From Gautieria morchelliformis (lineage: Eukaryota; Basidiomycota; Agaricomycetes; Gomphales; Gomphaceae), in contig WHVA01000053.1 of assembly GCA_015179125.1 (NCBI GenBank), positions 124,001-188,000 of the forward strand: a DNA stretch of 64,000 bases, written 5' to 3'. Under the pieces are notes generated by a model that saw nothing but the letters and a program-made list of their open reading frames with translations, was not told the DNA's origin and did not search any database. The position numbers and the translations under genes are program-made. Positions 20,021 to 32,328 of this stretch are shown piece after piece (the first letter of the stretch is position 1; the number at the start of each line of letters is the position of its first letter).

Positions 20021-20962
20021 TGTCAGATAACATCATGATCAACAGCTATCTTATCTATCGATCAGATAAGATACAGGAACATTGAATACCTGCATCGGCC
20101 ATGCGTGGCCGATCAGAGATAGCATGCCTGTCGGCAGATGGCATTGGCCATGATGTCGACAGGCGCCAGGCCACAGGCACCAAGGAGGTGCAGGCACCAA
20201 ACGCCGCAGAGGTACACAGACTGCGCAGGAGCACCGGACATTATAGAATGACAACAGAACGTCATTCCAAATACACATGCTCGATTAGCTGCCCCACAGA
20301 AGAGGCACAGAGATGGCGGCTCCATCACCAAGGGCAGCATTTATGTTGCACAAGAGAAATATAGCTCTTTTTTCTATTGTACTCCATGACACATCCAACT
20401 GACTATTATCCTAACACCATGTAGACAGGAGCTTTGTATAGTAGATACAAGACTCTATTCTAAAGTCTATCACCCCTGTGAATATCCCTATCTTTTTTAT
20501 TGCTTTATGACTACAAACAGTCACCCCTTTATTTACACACAGTTTTTTGACCCATCCACTCAGTATCCTGAACACTGGTAGTCATTACTATTATAGTATA
20601 AATAGCTACCACAAATGTAAGAACAAATCATCCAGAAATTACTGTTTCACCCCCTGAAGTAGCTGTAGACTTGTTTGATAGCTACAGAGCATAGGTTTCA
20701 ATATTTTTCTCTAAATCTTCGTTGAGAGTCTATTATCATTGCCTACTCTAAACTATCTCAAAAGCGAAGCCTTTTGAGATACTCTTTCTCTAGATCAAAC
20801 CCACTCTTCCATTGACACGGTCACATGACCAGCATCCATCACTGACAGACGCGCCTCACCGAGCTTAGTCAGCACACAGTGATGGGACAAACATAGCAGT
20901 CCCAGCTGCTGAGCAACAGAGATCATTTATTAGATCATTTTGAATTTGACTATATTCTAAAA
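20021..20962 (+). repeat. Repeat M3 (long LTR-like repeat)
   Basis: Starts TGTCAGATAAC and ends TATATTCTAAAA. Carries a 9-bp stem with 7-base loop at 20048-20072 (ATCTTATCT/AGATAAGAT), the block CGACAGGCGCCAGGCCACAG, and ATAGTATAAATAGCTACC as a possible TATA region. Related to M1 and M2. No target duplication recognised. Confidence 0.55.
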
Positions 20963-21473
20963 GGCCTTACGGCTCCTTGCAGCAGCAGCTTCCAATACCC
21001 AGGCGGATGCTCACAACTTTTTATTACCTGTAGCTTCACCCATTTTATTCTCAGATTATAGAAAAGAAGAGGACGAAAGTATATGCCAATCTTATTGTTG
21101 GGCTATAAATAAATTTTCTTTTGTCCCTCCCCGAGCGGCGCCTCCGCTGACGAGAACGCCTCTTTTGATTTTACACCTCTTCTTATTTTTTCTACCCACT
21201 TTTAATATACACTATATCATTATAACTAGTCATACTAATACTCCTACTCATATCTGTTACAAGTATCTCTCCAAGTATCTGTTACTCTATCTTGTAGTCT
21301 AATACTCTCTCATATGTATATATATCTTCGAGATGTTTAAATATATACAGAATCATCTAATAACATCTATTATTCTCCTTATAAATACTACTATATATTC
21401 CTATATGTTGTTATTAATACTCTTATAGTATATATTATATACTCATATATGCTGTATTACATAACCATTATGA
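20963..21473. other. AT-rich spacer without recognised genes
   Basis: About 500 bases between repeat M3 and the first recognisable codon of element H. Rich in TATA-type runs after 21190. No ORF, repeat or RNA feature could be supported. It may be the decayed upstream part of H or unrelated sequence. Confidence 0.5.
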
Positions 21474-22090
21474 TTATCCTCCCCAAGCAACCTTGGAATT
21501 CCATCTCTATGGATTTCATTGAGCAGTCGCTGGCGTCTTTGGGATTCACTGCAATCCTTGTAGTAGTTTGCCGCTTAACCAAGCAGAGCATATTCATTCC
21601 GACTTATGACACAGTCACCTCCTCAGATCTTGCCCGCCTGTTTGTCTTGCATATATTCTCAAAGCACGGAGTCCCTAGTCATGTGACATCAGACCAAGGT
21701 TCAGAATTTGTCTCGCACTTTTTCCGTTCCCTTGGTAAGGCTCTCAACATGAAACTGCATTTCACCTTGGGATATCATCCCAAAGGCGATGGTCAAACTG
21801 AACATGTAAACCAAACTCTGGAACAGTATCTTCGCGTGTATTGCAACTACCAACAGGACAATTGGTCTGAGTTGCTATCATTCACCGAGTTTGCATATAA
21901 CAATGCTCCGAGTGCAACTACCCGCATATCACCCTTTTTTGCCAACAAGGGATACAACCCGAACCTCACAGTTCACCCCAAACAGGACCTCGCATCCTCC
22001 CGAGCCTGAGACTTCACAGTTGACCTTGACCAGATACATGCTACCCTGAAGGAGCAAATTTATCTCGCTCAATCTCAGTATCAGGTCTTG
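21474..22090 (+). pseudogene. Element H integrase (5' truncated, interrupted by B1)
   Basis: Gypsy integrase core beginning abruptly at LPKQPWNSISMDFIEQSLAS. Catalytic residues are visible in SMDFIEQ, TSDQGSEFV and DGQTEHVNQTLE, followed by NWSELLSFTEFAYNN and SPFFANKGYNPNLTVHP. A TGA follows ASSRA (22007-22009). The protein continues in spirit to 22090, where element B1 is inserted after TCTTG, and resumes beyond 42697. Reverse transcriptase and gag of H are not in the window. Confidence 0.85.
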
Positions 22091-22303
22091 TGTGAATAAC
22101 CTAGATACCATACATGTATCCTAGTTATTACATAATCCCAGTGGGCCCCTTAGGGACCCACTGTATAGTTTATGCATGGGAACCGGCCAGCAGTTCCCAT
22201 CGCATCTTACCCTTATACTGTCACTACATAGCATCAGAATACCACACCTTGGTCAAGTTCTGTGTGCCCTTGTGACTCAAGGCATAAGATAGACATCTTT
22301 ACA
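22091..22303 (+). repeat. Element B1 5' LTR
   Basis: TGTGAATAACCTAGATACC...GACATCTTTACA, 213 bp. Most differences from the 3' LTR are CG in one copy and TG or CA in the other. The internal region starts CCTTTTTGAACTATCC; no tRNA or self-priming match was recognised. Confidence 0.93.
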
Positions 22304-22520
22304 CCTTTTTGAACTATCCTGCGGTTGATCGCCATGCGACCAACCAATTGTGGATTTGAAGCAATCTTGAAAAAGATCGCTGCTTCGATGACTAAACATC
22401 ATTGAGACCCTCCAGTAGACCTTCTACTGTTGGCCGCGAGCGTGATGATTCCACGCAGTCGAAGACGGACATGAGTGACGAGCTCGCGGTCCACACCACA
22501 GGCACAGCCCAGCGACACGA

Positions 22521-24405
22521 TGGCTGACGCTACCCTGGACCAAGAGTCCAGGACGTTAGAAGACGGAGAGATCGTAGATCTCACCGCCCTCGTCCCCCCA
22601 ATGGAGGATGAGGACAATCCCGACCATGTCTCATTGAGCGTGGTCGAGGAGGAGACGACACCGGGCAACAAGCCAGCACCGTCCCCCCAATCCCCTCTGC
22701 CCAGAGACAAGGGAAAGGGCAGAGAAGTCTCACCGTCGTCAGACAGCAGAGCATCAACGTCGAGACGGGCACAAAGCCATGACTCGAACCACCGCTCATG
22801 AAGTAGGGCGACGATGATTGTCCCCGAAGGTGGACAATGGCAAAAAAGACAAGCCCTAGACGATGGTCAGGGCTCAGAATACTCGAGCTCCAGTCGCAAG
22901 AGCTCGAGAGCTCACGCCATCGACCATGAGATGGCAGAGGCACTGAACAAGCAAGTGCAGGCTGCGCTGCACCGAAGCACGCTCACGCGCCACAAGCACG
23001 ATCAGCTAGCATCGCAGCTTGACAACGCTGCTTCCGCCTTAATGGCAATCGGCAAGGAACTCCACCAGGCGGAGGAGATCAGGCTGCAGGATGCAGCCAT
23101 GCTAGAAGACGTCCAGAGGGCCTCCACCCATGCGGGGAACGCGACACAACACGTCCGAGCTCGCGACAGTCCGCAGCTAATGAACGTGGTCACGATGCAG
23201 AAGACCCAGGCCGAAAGGAGCGGGACAAGCAGCGAATGCCGCCACCAGCCGTCCCAGTCGAACAGGACGTGAGGTTCAGGAATGAACCTCAAGAGCAACC
23301 GGCTGCCCCAATGGATAGCCGCAAGATGATCAAACAGATTGTCAGGGAACAGGTTGCCTCAGAGCCTGACTCTGAAACGACGACCGAGAGCTTAGAGCTC
23401 GAAGTCGCGCACTGGCAGCACAAAGAGGCCGCAGCCGCACGCTGCCATATGTGGGCCCTCGAGCTGCTAGCAAAGAACGCAGAGGAAGCAGTGGCCCAAA
23501 GCCACACCGCTCAGCTGCCCGAGGAGCAGCTCACACGAGCTGTACAGGACGCACGGCAGGCGCGCACAGCCTACAACAGCAGGCTGCGGATCCGCAACGC
23601 AGGACTGACCGGGGACACCAGGCACAAAATGCCCCCGGACTCGAGAGCACAAAATGCTCCCGATCCGGGCCCGGGGCCCGTCAGGGCATACAACAGCCTG
23701 CCCTGCGGGGCATCACAGCCGCGCGAGCGATCCATGGCCCCAATGGAAGGCCAGGGAATCCCAGATCAGGCTGACATCGTACCGCTGGAGCCATATGACG
23801 GGATCACACAGATGATCCGCGTGGCGTTAGCAGACGCCGCAGACACAGACCCAGAGAAGTCTGTGCTAGCGAAAGCCGGCATGAAACTGGCTCACCCCGA
23901 GCCATATGCCAGGGGATCTGACCTCGAAGAGTTTGAGATCTTCGTAGCAGCCATCTTACGATGGCTGAAAATGAAGTGCCTCCTAGGGCCAACCAGCATA
24001 GACATGCAGGTCGGCTACGTGGGCACTCGCCTCACCGGTGAAGCCCAGGAATGGTTCCTTCGAAACGTAGAATGCTTCGATCGCCAGGTCCGCAGCTGGA
24101 CGCTGGAAACTGTGATGCAAGGCCTTCAAAAAAGGTTCCTGCACACACTGACGTACCATCACGCATCGAATAAATTTGATGCGGTCATGCAGGGCATGAA
24201 AACCGTTCAGGAAATGCTGAACGAGCTCACGAAATATGTGGCACGTATGATACAGCCGCCGGACGATTACATGTTCCGGAGATGGTTCGTGTCGGTGCTG
24301 CATGAAACACTGCGCAACAAAGTCCTCAAAAAGGGCTACAATGCCGAGAGCAGCTCAATAGAGCAGCTCTTCAAGATGGCCCAAATGATCGAGGAGGCAT
24401 CCTGA
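22521..24405 (+). pseudogene. Element B1 gag, N-terminal and capsid parts
   Basis: Probable start MADATLDQESRTLEDGEIVD at 22521. Acidic, then Ser/Arg-rich, then a coiled-coil region (LNKQVQAALHRSTLTRHKHD). A stop near 22799 and a frameshift near 23250 separate three segments. The capsid-like part includes HPEPYARGSDLEEFEIFVAA, EAQEWFLRNVECFD and LRNKVLKKGYNAESSSIEQL. It ends at TGA 24403-24405, where B2 reads CGA (31559 region), so this stop is a direct C-to-T change. Confidence 0.8.
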
Positions 24406-25564
24406 TACAACATGGGGATGTGCCGCGCAGAGTGCAGCGGCAACGGCAAGCGCTTCCCGGCTCACAGGGAGCAAGCCATTGACACAGACGGGCCTGACCA
24501 GGCCCAGCCTGTTCTCAAGAAGTGGAGCAGCGCAAAGGCCGCTGCCCCCATGCCCAGCACAAGCTGGATGCCCGCCTGAAGCTAAACAGCCTCAAGCGTC
24601 AGGGTCATCCCCACGACCTACCCCACCAGCGAAAGCGTTGGGCCAACCTAACGATCGGCCCAGCGGCAACCAAAGCAGCACCACATGCTTTGAATGCAGC
24701 CAACCTGGCCACAAGAGGGCAGAATGCCCCCGGCTTAAGTCCGGCATCAGGACAGTGGCCACGAGGCACGAAGAAGAGACCGAAGATCCGGAGACGGATC
24801 TCGGTCAAAATTCTCTCCATCAAATTGATAAAGAGGGGGAGGGTGATCCCCAACCCAACGACGCTCCGGACAACGGAGACGCGCCCGCTGAAGAGTGGGA
24901 TCCCGAGCCGTCCCAATATTATGAATGGGATGAAGAGGCGGAGGACGCCACCTACAGGTCCAGCGTGATCAGATTCGCGCCGGAGGACGAAACCGCCACG
25001 AAAGTCATGGCGGCACGCATGTCGGTCACGCCAGACAAGGCGGCCGAACCGGTGTATCACCACCAAAGCAAACATAGGACCTGGCCAATGCGCCCACGCA
25101 GTGAGAACCGTACCCTGTTGGGGTACTGGGAAATAAATGGTGTAAAAGCCCACTGCCTGCTAGACAGCGGCAGCGAAGGGGTACTGCTATCCCCTGAGTT
25201 CACACGAGCTACAGGGATGAAAACATTCTCCCTGTAGCAGCCAGTCACACTGCAGCTAGCCTGCATAGGCAGCCGTTCCATGATCAACTATGGAATGAAC
25301 ACGACCATCAAATTTGGTCGTGAAACATACGACGAATATTTCAACATGGCAAACATTGAATATTACAACGCTATCTTAGGGACACCATTCCTAAGGAGAT
25401 TTGGCATAACCCTGGACTTCTCAAGCCCAGGGACGATCTGCAAGGGGAACAAAGTAATCCCCACGGGCAAGGTCTCGTTCAACGATGATGAATCGACGAA
25501 CGAGGACAAGGGGCCATGGGTGAGCAGGATCACCTGGGCGCCGAAGCCTAACCTGGCTCATTGA
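24406..25564 (+). pseudogene. Element B1 zinc knuckle and aspartic protease
   Basis: A frame change is needed to reach TGLTRPSLFSRSG, then a CCHC knuckle (CFECSQPGHKRAEC), an acidic linker and the protease box CLLDSGSEGVLLSPEF. A TAG at 25235-25237 follows TFSL where B2 has GAG; the frame then continues QPVTLQLACIG and ILGTPFLRRFGITLDFSSPG, ending at 25564. Related in layout to other fungal gypsy proteases with DSGS rather than DSGA. Confidence 0.8.
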
Positions 25565-25711
25565 AGCCAGGAGGACGAGTCGCGGGACGACTGATCCTCG
25601 AACTCGCCCTACAACCGTAGGGAGAGGCGCTCTCACCTAACAGTGAAAGCGATGGGGAAGAGGAGAGCGGTTCCGCGTGCCACGGGACTTAATAGACGCA
25701 CACAGCGCCTA

Positions 25712-27384
25712 AGGCTTCTAAGCCAACCACCACCATCATCCTCACGGATGATGATCTTCCTCGCCTCCGCGAGGAATGGATGGAACGAATCACTGACCTA
25801 GTCAGTGGAATTCCATTAGAACTCCCGCCACTACGGGAGATCAACCATGAGATCAACCTCATCGATCCCAACAAGCACATGCGGTATCGACTACCGAACA
25901 TTTCCGAGAGGAACTGTCGGCTAAGATAGAACGATACACCACTGCAAAGTGGTGGATTCTGGCAGTCGCGCAGCAAGCCGTGCCCATGCTGTGCGTGCCG
26001 AAGAAGAACGGTACATTGCGAACCGCCTTCGATCTGCGTCAGCAGAATGAGAACACAGTGAAGGACGTCAGGCCCTTCCCGGATCAAGATATCATCTGCA
26101 GCGACATGGCTCGCTGTCAATATCGAACAAAACTCGATATGTCAGAAGCATACGAGCAGATCCGGATTCATCCGGATCACATAGCAAAGACTGCCTTTGC
26201 CACGATCCTTGGCACCTTTAGGAGCCAAGTGATACAGATGGGAGACTGTAACGCCCCATCAACGTTCCAACGGCTGATGACAGCCATTTTCCACGACTGC
26301 ATAGGTTGCTTCATCCATGTATACATGGACGACATCTTCATATTCTCGCTCTCGATACAAGAGCATGAAGAGCACCTCTACATTGTCTTCGACAGACTGA
26401 GGAAGAACCACCTCTTTCTGAGCAAGAAAAAGGTGGACCTCTATGTTGGGTGCATATGTGCACCAGGCTCCAAACCTAACATTTCTGTTGTTCTTTCTCT
26501 CGATTTTGACCTGAAATTATGCTGACATTCACTCTATGCCTTTCACAATTTTCTTTGATTTTTTTCGAGGCTGTATTACTACTCCTTTTCATGTTCTGTC
26601 CAACCGACCCTTTGTGGGTGCTTGTGGACAAGTTTCCTTTTTGAGCTGCGGCTGTTCACTAATGTGTTACGTTCTATGGGCGCTTATCACGGCACACCAG
26701 TGCCTCAAGGGTGCTTAAGTGCCGGAACTTCGTATATGCGAGTGAAACAAGCCCATGCGCAGCCTCCCCTCCTCAGTGTTGACTATCACTGAGGAGGTGA
26801 GTTTAATAGTGTACTTTCATAGTATGAAACTGAAAAAACATGTAGAACATTAAATAGGTAGCATTCCTTTATATTACTAGTGTTGACTATCACTGAGGAG
26901 AACATTAAATAGTTTACTAATCTCCTGCAAGTCCCACCGTTCATATCTGGCATATAACTTCCTACTTGCCCAAACCAAGTTACTACACTCTATTCCATCC
27001 AAATGGAGTGTCTCGGCCACATCATCGATGGCTGAGGGGTACACGCCGACGAGGATAAGATGCAACGCATCCGCGAGTGGCGTAGGCCATGGACGTTCAA
27101 TGATGTCCAGCGTATCCTCAGGCTGGTACAGTATCTGGCACATTACATGCCAGATGTTAGCGCATATACCACCCCACTATCTGGCTGTGTGCGTAACAAC
27201 CATCCATTCGAATGGACACCACTACTAGACAAATGCTGGCAAAGCATTAAGGCGTTAGCCTGTAAGGCCCCGATCCTGCATCCAGTAGACGCACGGTGCC
27301 CAGAGCCGATCTGGGTGATCACCGACGGGTCAAAAGCTGGCATTGGTGCAGTCTACGGCCAAGGCCCCGACTGGAAAACCTGTC
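25712..27384 (+). pseudogene. Element B1 reverse transcriptase and start of RNase H
   Basis: RT begins near LTDDDLPRLREEWMERITDL with one frameshift near 25895 (B2 has six extra bases' worth of residues, KCP). The core reads FDLRQQNENTVKDVRPFPDQ, TKLDMSEAYEQIRIHPDH, MGDCNAPSTFQRLMTAIFHD and the active site VYMDDIFIF. Solo LTR K interrupts at 26444-26987. An in-frame TGA at 27033-27035 is shared with B2. RNase H starts WVITDGSKAGIGAVYGQGPD and is cut by J2 at 27385. Confidence 0.85.
26444..26987 (+). repeat. Solo LTR K
   Basis: 544 bp, TGTTGGGTGCATATG...AAGTTACTACA, with perfect CTCTA duplication (26439-26443 and 26988-26992). It splits B1's RT between DL and YSIRMEC. Contains an 11-bp stem-loop at 26768-26797 and a second partial copy of it at about 26879-26900. 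Strand is arbitrary; family not seen elsewhere here. Confidence 0.85.
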
Positions 27385-28038
27385 TGTTACGACCGTGCAT
27401 TTCCGACTTCCAACCTTCAGTTCCGCAACACTTTCCACCCCTCCAATACTTCCGACATTCCGCCCATTGTTCTACTCCCTTGTTCTTTCGACTCTATTAC
27501 TCGGACCCACCGGACCCGCTTCATTGTTCATCAAGACCATATCTCCGGCCCTCCTTGTGTTTCGTTGTCAGATATGTTTTCCCGGCCCCTTGTTCTTTGC
27601 CATTGTTATACCTTACCCTGAACCCCCCTTGTAGTCCCATTGTTCCCAATTAGTTAGTTCCCACGCATTGTCTACTCGACTTCCGCTTCCCCTGGAATTT
27701 GCTTAGTACCATCTCATTACCTGTTGTCTCAGCTCTTTGTATAAAAGCTTGTCATGTATGTCTGTTATTCTGCAATCAGATAATCATCTTCGATACTTGA
27801 TTTCCTTCACTCCATCTCCTGTTCTTAGCACAGCGAGTCTAGCAAGACTTCCGTCTCTCCGCCTTCCATCTTCCGCCTCAGTTCCGCCTCAAGTTCCGAC
27901 CAACCTTTAGTTCAGTACTTTCCGACTTCCGACTCATTTCCGAAATACTTAGGACAATAGTTCATTGGGGGCGCAACCTACAAGTTGAAACCGCTGTCCT
28001 TTCCAGTTCCGACTTAGCGGAAATCTCGATACATAACA
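27385..28038 (+). repeat. Solo LTR J2
   Basis: 654 bp, TGTTACGACCG...GATACATAACA, closely matching J1, with perfect CTGTC duplication (27380-27384 and 28039-28043). Interrupts B1's RNase H. TATAAAAG box near 27742; conserved GCGCAACCTAC motif at about 27970. Confidence 0.93.
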
Positions 28039-28627
28039 CTGTCAGCCTGCCGGCTTCTTGTCAAAGAAGTTCAGTGTTGCTCAGCAACACTACAGGACTC
28101 ACGAGCATGAGACAATCGCGGTGCTCAAGGCTCTCATGAAATGGGAGGACAAGCTGCTGGGACGGAGGTTCACCCTCATTACAGACCACAAAGGGCTTGA
28201 ATACTTCGAGACCCAGAAGAGCCTGTCTGACTGCCAGATCAGATGGTGGGAGTTTCTCTCCTGGTTCAACTTCAACACCGTACATGTTGACAGTGTAGAG
28301 AACAAGGTAGCGGACTGCCTGTCGTGCTACTACGAGAGCGACACGAGTGATGACAATCACCCGGATCACGTCTTCGTGAACGCAGACGCACATTTAGACC
28401 TGGACGGTGAGTTATTGCCCACCGACCGATATATCGAGCTGCGAGCAGCGGTGACGAGACAGTCTAAACCCCTCGCTGAGAAGACAGAGGCAAGAGTAAT
28501 GGAATCTGCCGCATTAAACGAGGGCTCACAAAAGCCCGCAAGCGTCGCCGCATCACGCGATGACGTCAGAGTCATCGCCACAGGAAATGACGGCGTGCCC
28601 CTGCGCCAGTCATCGAGCAGGGCGTAG
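28039..28627 (+). pseudogene. Element B1 RNase H, second half
   Basis: Continues from before J2: FLSKKFSVAQQHYRTHEHET, then LITDHKGLEYFETQKSLSD and NKVADCLSCYYESD (normally ADxLSRY). The tail to 28627 is a linker toward integrase; the frame changes near 28605. Confidence 0.8.
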
Positions 28628-29225
28628 ACCTGTCCAAGGTCCTACGAGACGCATACCATAAAGACACCATGTTCGCAAAGATCATGGCGCACCCAGACGC
28701 GCACCCGAGATTCGGGATCCGGGATGGGCTGATTTGGACAAAGAATCAGCTCCAGAGAGACATCATCGCCGTCCCCCGATCTGTTCTTCAGGGGGGAAGG
28801 AGGCTGATCGAAATCATCATCGATCGGGCACATCAGATAGTCGGTCACTACGGCCATCTGAAGACTTCGAACTATGTTCGAAGATCATATTGGTGGCCGG
28901 GCATGAGCCCAGACATAGAGTCATTCTGCACATCGTGCGGGAAGTGCCAGATGGCGAAAACCAGGCCACAACAGCCCAAAGGCCTACTACACAGCCTGCC
29001 CATTCCGGATAGGCGGTGGCAGTCGATCGGCATCGACTTCATGGGGCCCCTGCCCAAATCCAATGACGGTGACTACCTGATGGTAGTCATCGACCGACTA
29101 ACGTCGCTCGTACACCTCGTACCAACAACGACGAGCGTGTCAGCCAAGGGAGTAGCCTGGCTGTTTCTGAAGGAGATCGTTCGACTCCATGGGGTTCCCG
29201 ACTCCATAGTCTCAGATAGAGACTC
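28628..29225 (+). pseudogene. Element B1 integrase, first half
   Basis: Encodes an HHCC zinc region (HQIVGHYGHLKTSNYVRRSY, CTSCGKCQMAK) and the first two acidic residues of the core (IGIDFMGPLP and SIVSDRDS). B2 is inserted immediately after SDRDS; the core resumes at 38022. Confidence 0.82.
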
Positions 29226-29440
29226 TGTAAATAACCTGTGTATCTACATGTACAATAGTTATTACATAATCCCAGTGGGCCCCTTAGGGACCCACTGTAT
29301 AGTTTATGTGTGGGAACCGGCCAGCAGTCCCCATCGCATCTTACTCTTACCTGTCACTACGTAGCATTCAGAATACCACTCGTTGGTCAAGTTCTGTAGT
29401 GCGCTTGTGATACAAGGTTCTAAGATCGACACCCTTTACA
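29226..29440 (+). repeat. Element B2 5' LTR
   Basis: 215 bp, TGTAAATAACCTGTGTATC...GACACCCTTTACA. It forms, with the 3' LTR, a subtype distinct from the B1 LTR pair (for example at the ATCTACATGTACAATAG stretch). Confidence 0.93.
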
Positions 29441-29559
29441 CCTTTTTGAACTATCCTGTGGTTGATCGCCACGCGACCAACCAATAGTGGATTCGAAGCA
29501 ATCTTGAAAAAGATCGCTGCGTCGACGACTAAACATCGTTGAGACCCTCCAGTAGACCC

Positions 29560-31220
29560 TCTACTGTCGGCTGCGAGCGTGATGATTCCATGCAGTCGAA
29601 GACGGACACGAGCGATGAGCTCGAGGTCCACGCCCCAGGCACAGCCCAGTGATACGACGGCTGACGCTACCCTGGACCAAGAGTCCAGGACGATAGAAGA
29701 CGGAGAGATCGTAGATCTCACCGCCCTCGTTCCCCCAGTAGAAGACGAGGAAAACCCCGACCACGTCTCGTCGAGCGTGGCCGAGGAAGAGATGACGCCG
29801 GGCAACGAGCCAGCGCCGCCCCCCCATTCCTCTCTGCCCAGAGACAAAGGAAAGGGCAGATAGGTCTCACCGTCGTCAGACAGCAGAGCAACAACGTCGA
29901 GGCGGGCACAAAGCCACGACTCGAACCGACGCTCACGAAGTAGAGCGACGACGATCGTCCCTGAAGGAGGACGACGGCAAAAAAGACGAGCCCCAGAAGA
30001 TGGTCAGGACTCGGAATACTCGAGCTCAAGTCACAAGAGCTAGAGGGCTCACGCCATCGACCACGAGACGGCAGAGGCCCTGAACAAACAGGTGCAGGCT
30101 GCACTGCACCGAAGCACGCTGACGTGCCACAAGCACGATCAGCTGGCATCGCAGCTTGACAACGCCACCGCCGCCCTAATGGGAATCAGCAAGGAACTCC
30201 ACCAGGCGGAGGAGATCAGGCTGCAAGACACAGCCACACTGGAGGACATCCAGAAAGCCCTCTGCCCATGCAGGGAACGCAACGCAACTCGTCCGAGCTC
30301 GTGACAGTCCGCAGCCAACGAACGCAGTCGCGACGTGGAAGACCCACGCCAAAAGGAGCGGGACAAGCAGCGAATGCCGCCGCCAGCCATCCCGGTCGAA
30401 CAGGACGTAAGGTTCGGGAACGAATCTTAAGAGCAACCGGCTGCCCCAACGGACAGCCGTAAAACAATCCAACAGATCGTTAGGGATCAGGTCGCCTCAG
30501 AGCCTGACTCTGAAACAACGACCGAGAGCTTAGAGCTCGAAGTCACACACTGGCAGCATAAAGAAGCCGCGGCCGCGCGCCGCCACACACCACACACAGG
30601 CACTCGAGCTACTAGCGAAGAACGCTGAAGAGACAGTGGCCCACAGCCACACTGCTCAGCTGCCCGACGAGCAGCTCACGTGAGCCATACAGGACGCACG
30701 GCAGGCGCGCGCAGCCTACAACAGCAGGCTGCGGATCCGCAATGTGGGACTGACCGGGGACACCAGGCACAAAATGCCCCCGGAACCGAGAGCACAAAAT
30801 GCTCCCGATACCGAGCCCGATCCAGGCCCGGGGCCCATCAAGGCATACAACAGCCTGCCCCGCGCGGTGTCACAGCCGCGCGAACGATCCATGGCCCCAA
30901 CGGAAGGCCAGGGAATCCCTGACCAGGCCGACGTCATACCAATGGAGCCGTATGACGGGATCACACGGATGATCCACGTGGCGTTAGCAGACGCCATGGA
31001 CACAGACCTGGAGAAGTCTGTGCTAGCGAAAGCTGGCATGAAATTGGCTCACCCCGAGCCATATGCCGGGGGATCTGACCTCGAAGAGTTTGAAATCTTC
31101 GTGGCAGCCATCCTACGATGGCTGAAAATGAATTGCCTCCTAGGGCCAACCAGCATAGACATGCAGGTCGGCTACGTGGGCACTCGCCTCACCGGCAAAG
31201 CCCAGGAGTGGTTCCTTTGA
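29560..31220 (+). pseudogene. Element B2 gag, N-terminal and capsid parts
   Basis: Collinear with B1 gag (DATLDQESRTIEDGEIVDLT near 29660; capsid from about 30744). Broken by stops near 29863 and 30041 and frameshifts around 30290-30480 and 30690. The capsid frame ends in TGA at 31218-31220 (EWFL, stop) where B1 reads CGA, another direct C-to-T example in the opposite copy. Confidence 0.78.
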
Positions 31221-32328
31221 AATGTAGAACGCTTCGATCACCAGGTCCGCAGCTGGACGCTGGAAACTGTGATGCAGGGCCTTCAAAAAAGGTTCCTGCA
31301 CACACTGACATACCATCATGCATCGAATAAGTTCAACGCGGTCATGCAGGGCATGAAAACCGTTCAGGAAATGCTGAACGAGCTCACGAAATACATGGCA
31401 CGTATGATACAGCCGCCAGACGATTACATGTTCTGGAGACGGTTCATGTCGGCACTGCGCGAAACGCTGCGCAACGAAGTCCTCAAAAAGGGCTATAATG
31501 CCGAGAGCAGCTCAATAGAGCAACTCTTCGAGATGGCCCGGATGATCGAGGAGGCATCCCGATACAACATGGGGATGCGCCGCGCAGAAAGCGCAGCAGC
31601 AACAGCAAGCGCTGCCTGGCTCACAGGGAGCAAGCCGGTGACACAAACAGGCCTGACCAGGCCCAGCCTGTTCTCAAGAAGCGGAACAGGACAACGGCTA
31701 CCGCCCTCATGCCCAGCACAAGCTGGATGCCCGCCTGAAGCTAAACAGCCTCAAGTGTCAGGGTCGTCCCCATGACCTGCCCCACCAACGAAAGCGTTGG
31801 GCCGGCCTAATGATCGGCCCAACAGCAGCCAAAGCAACACCACGTGCTTTGAATGCGGCCAACCTGGCCACAAGAAGGCAGAGTGCCCCCGGCTTAGGTC
31901 CGATATAAGGACAGCAGCCACGAGGCACGACGGTGAGGCCAAGGATCCGGAGATGGATCTCGGTCAAAATTCTCTTCAACAGATTGATGAAGAGGGGAGG
32001 GTGATCCCCAACCCAATACCACTCCAGACAACGGAGACGTGCCCGCTGAAGAGTGGGACCCCGAGTCGTCCCAATACTATGAATGGGACGAAGAGGTGGA
32101 AGACACCACCTACAGGTCCAGCGTGATCAGATTCGCGCTGGAAGACGAAACCGCCATGAAGGTCATGGCGGCACGCACGTCGGTCACGCCAGACAAGGCG
32201 GCCAAGCCGGTGTATCACCACCGAAGCAAACACAGGATGCGGCCAACGCGCCCGCGCAGTGAGAACCGTACCCTATCAGGGTACTGGGAAATAAACAGTG
32301 TAAAAGCCCACTGCCTGCTAGATAGTGG
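31221..32328 (+). pseudogene. Element B2 gag end, zinc knuckle, protease start
   Basis: Continues in the same frame after the TGA (LQKRFLHTLTYHHASNKFNA, IEEASRYNMGMRRAESAAAT). A frame change leads to the knuckle CFECGQPGHKKAEC and the acidic linker, and the protease begins AHCLLDSG before F2 interrupts at 32329. Confidence 0.78.

Noticed and set aside
11013-20962. M repeats as Ty1/copia LTRs or SINEs
   Set aside because: Length, TATA region and short terminal inverted repeat fit an LTR, but there is no pol attached, no clean target duplication and no tRNA-like A/B box, so the class was left open.
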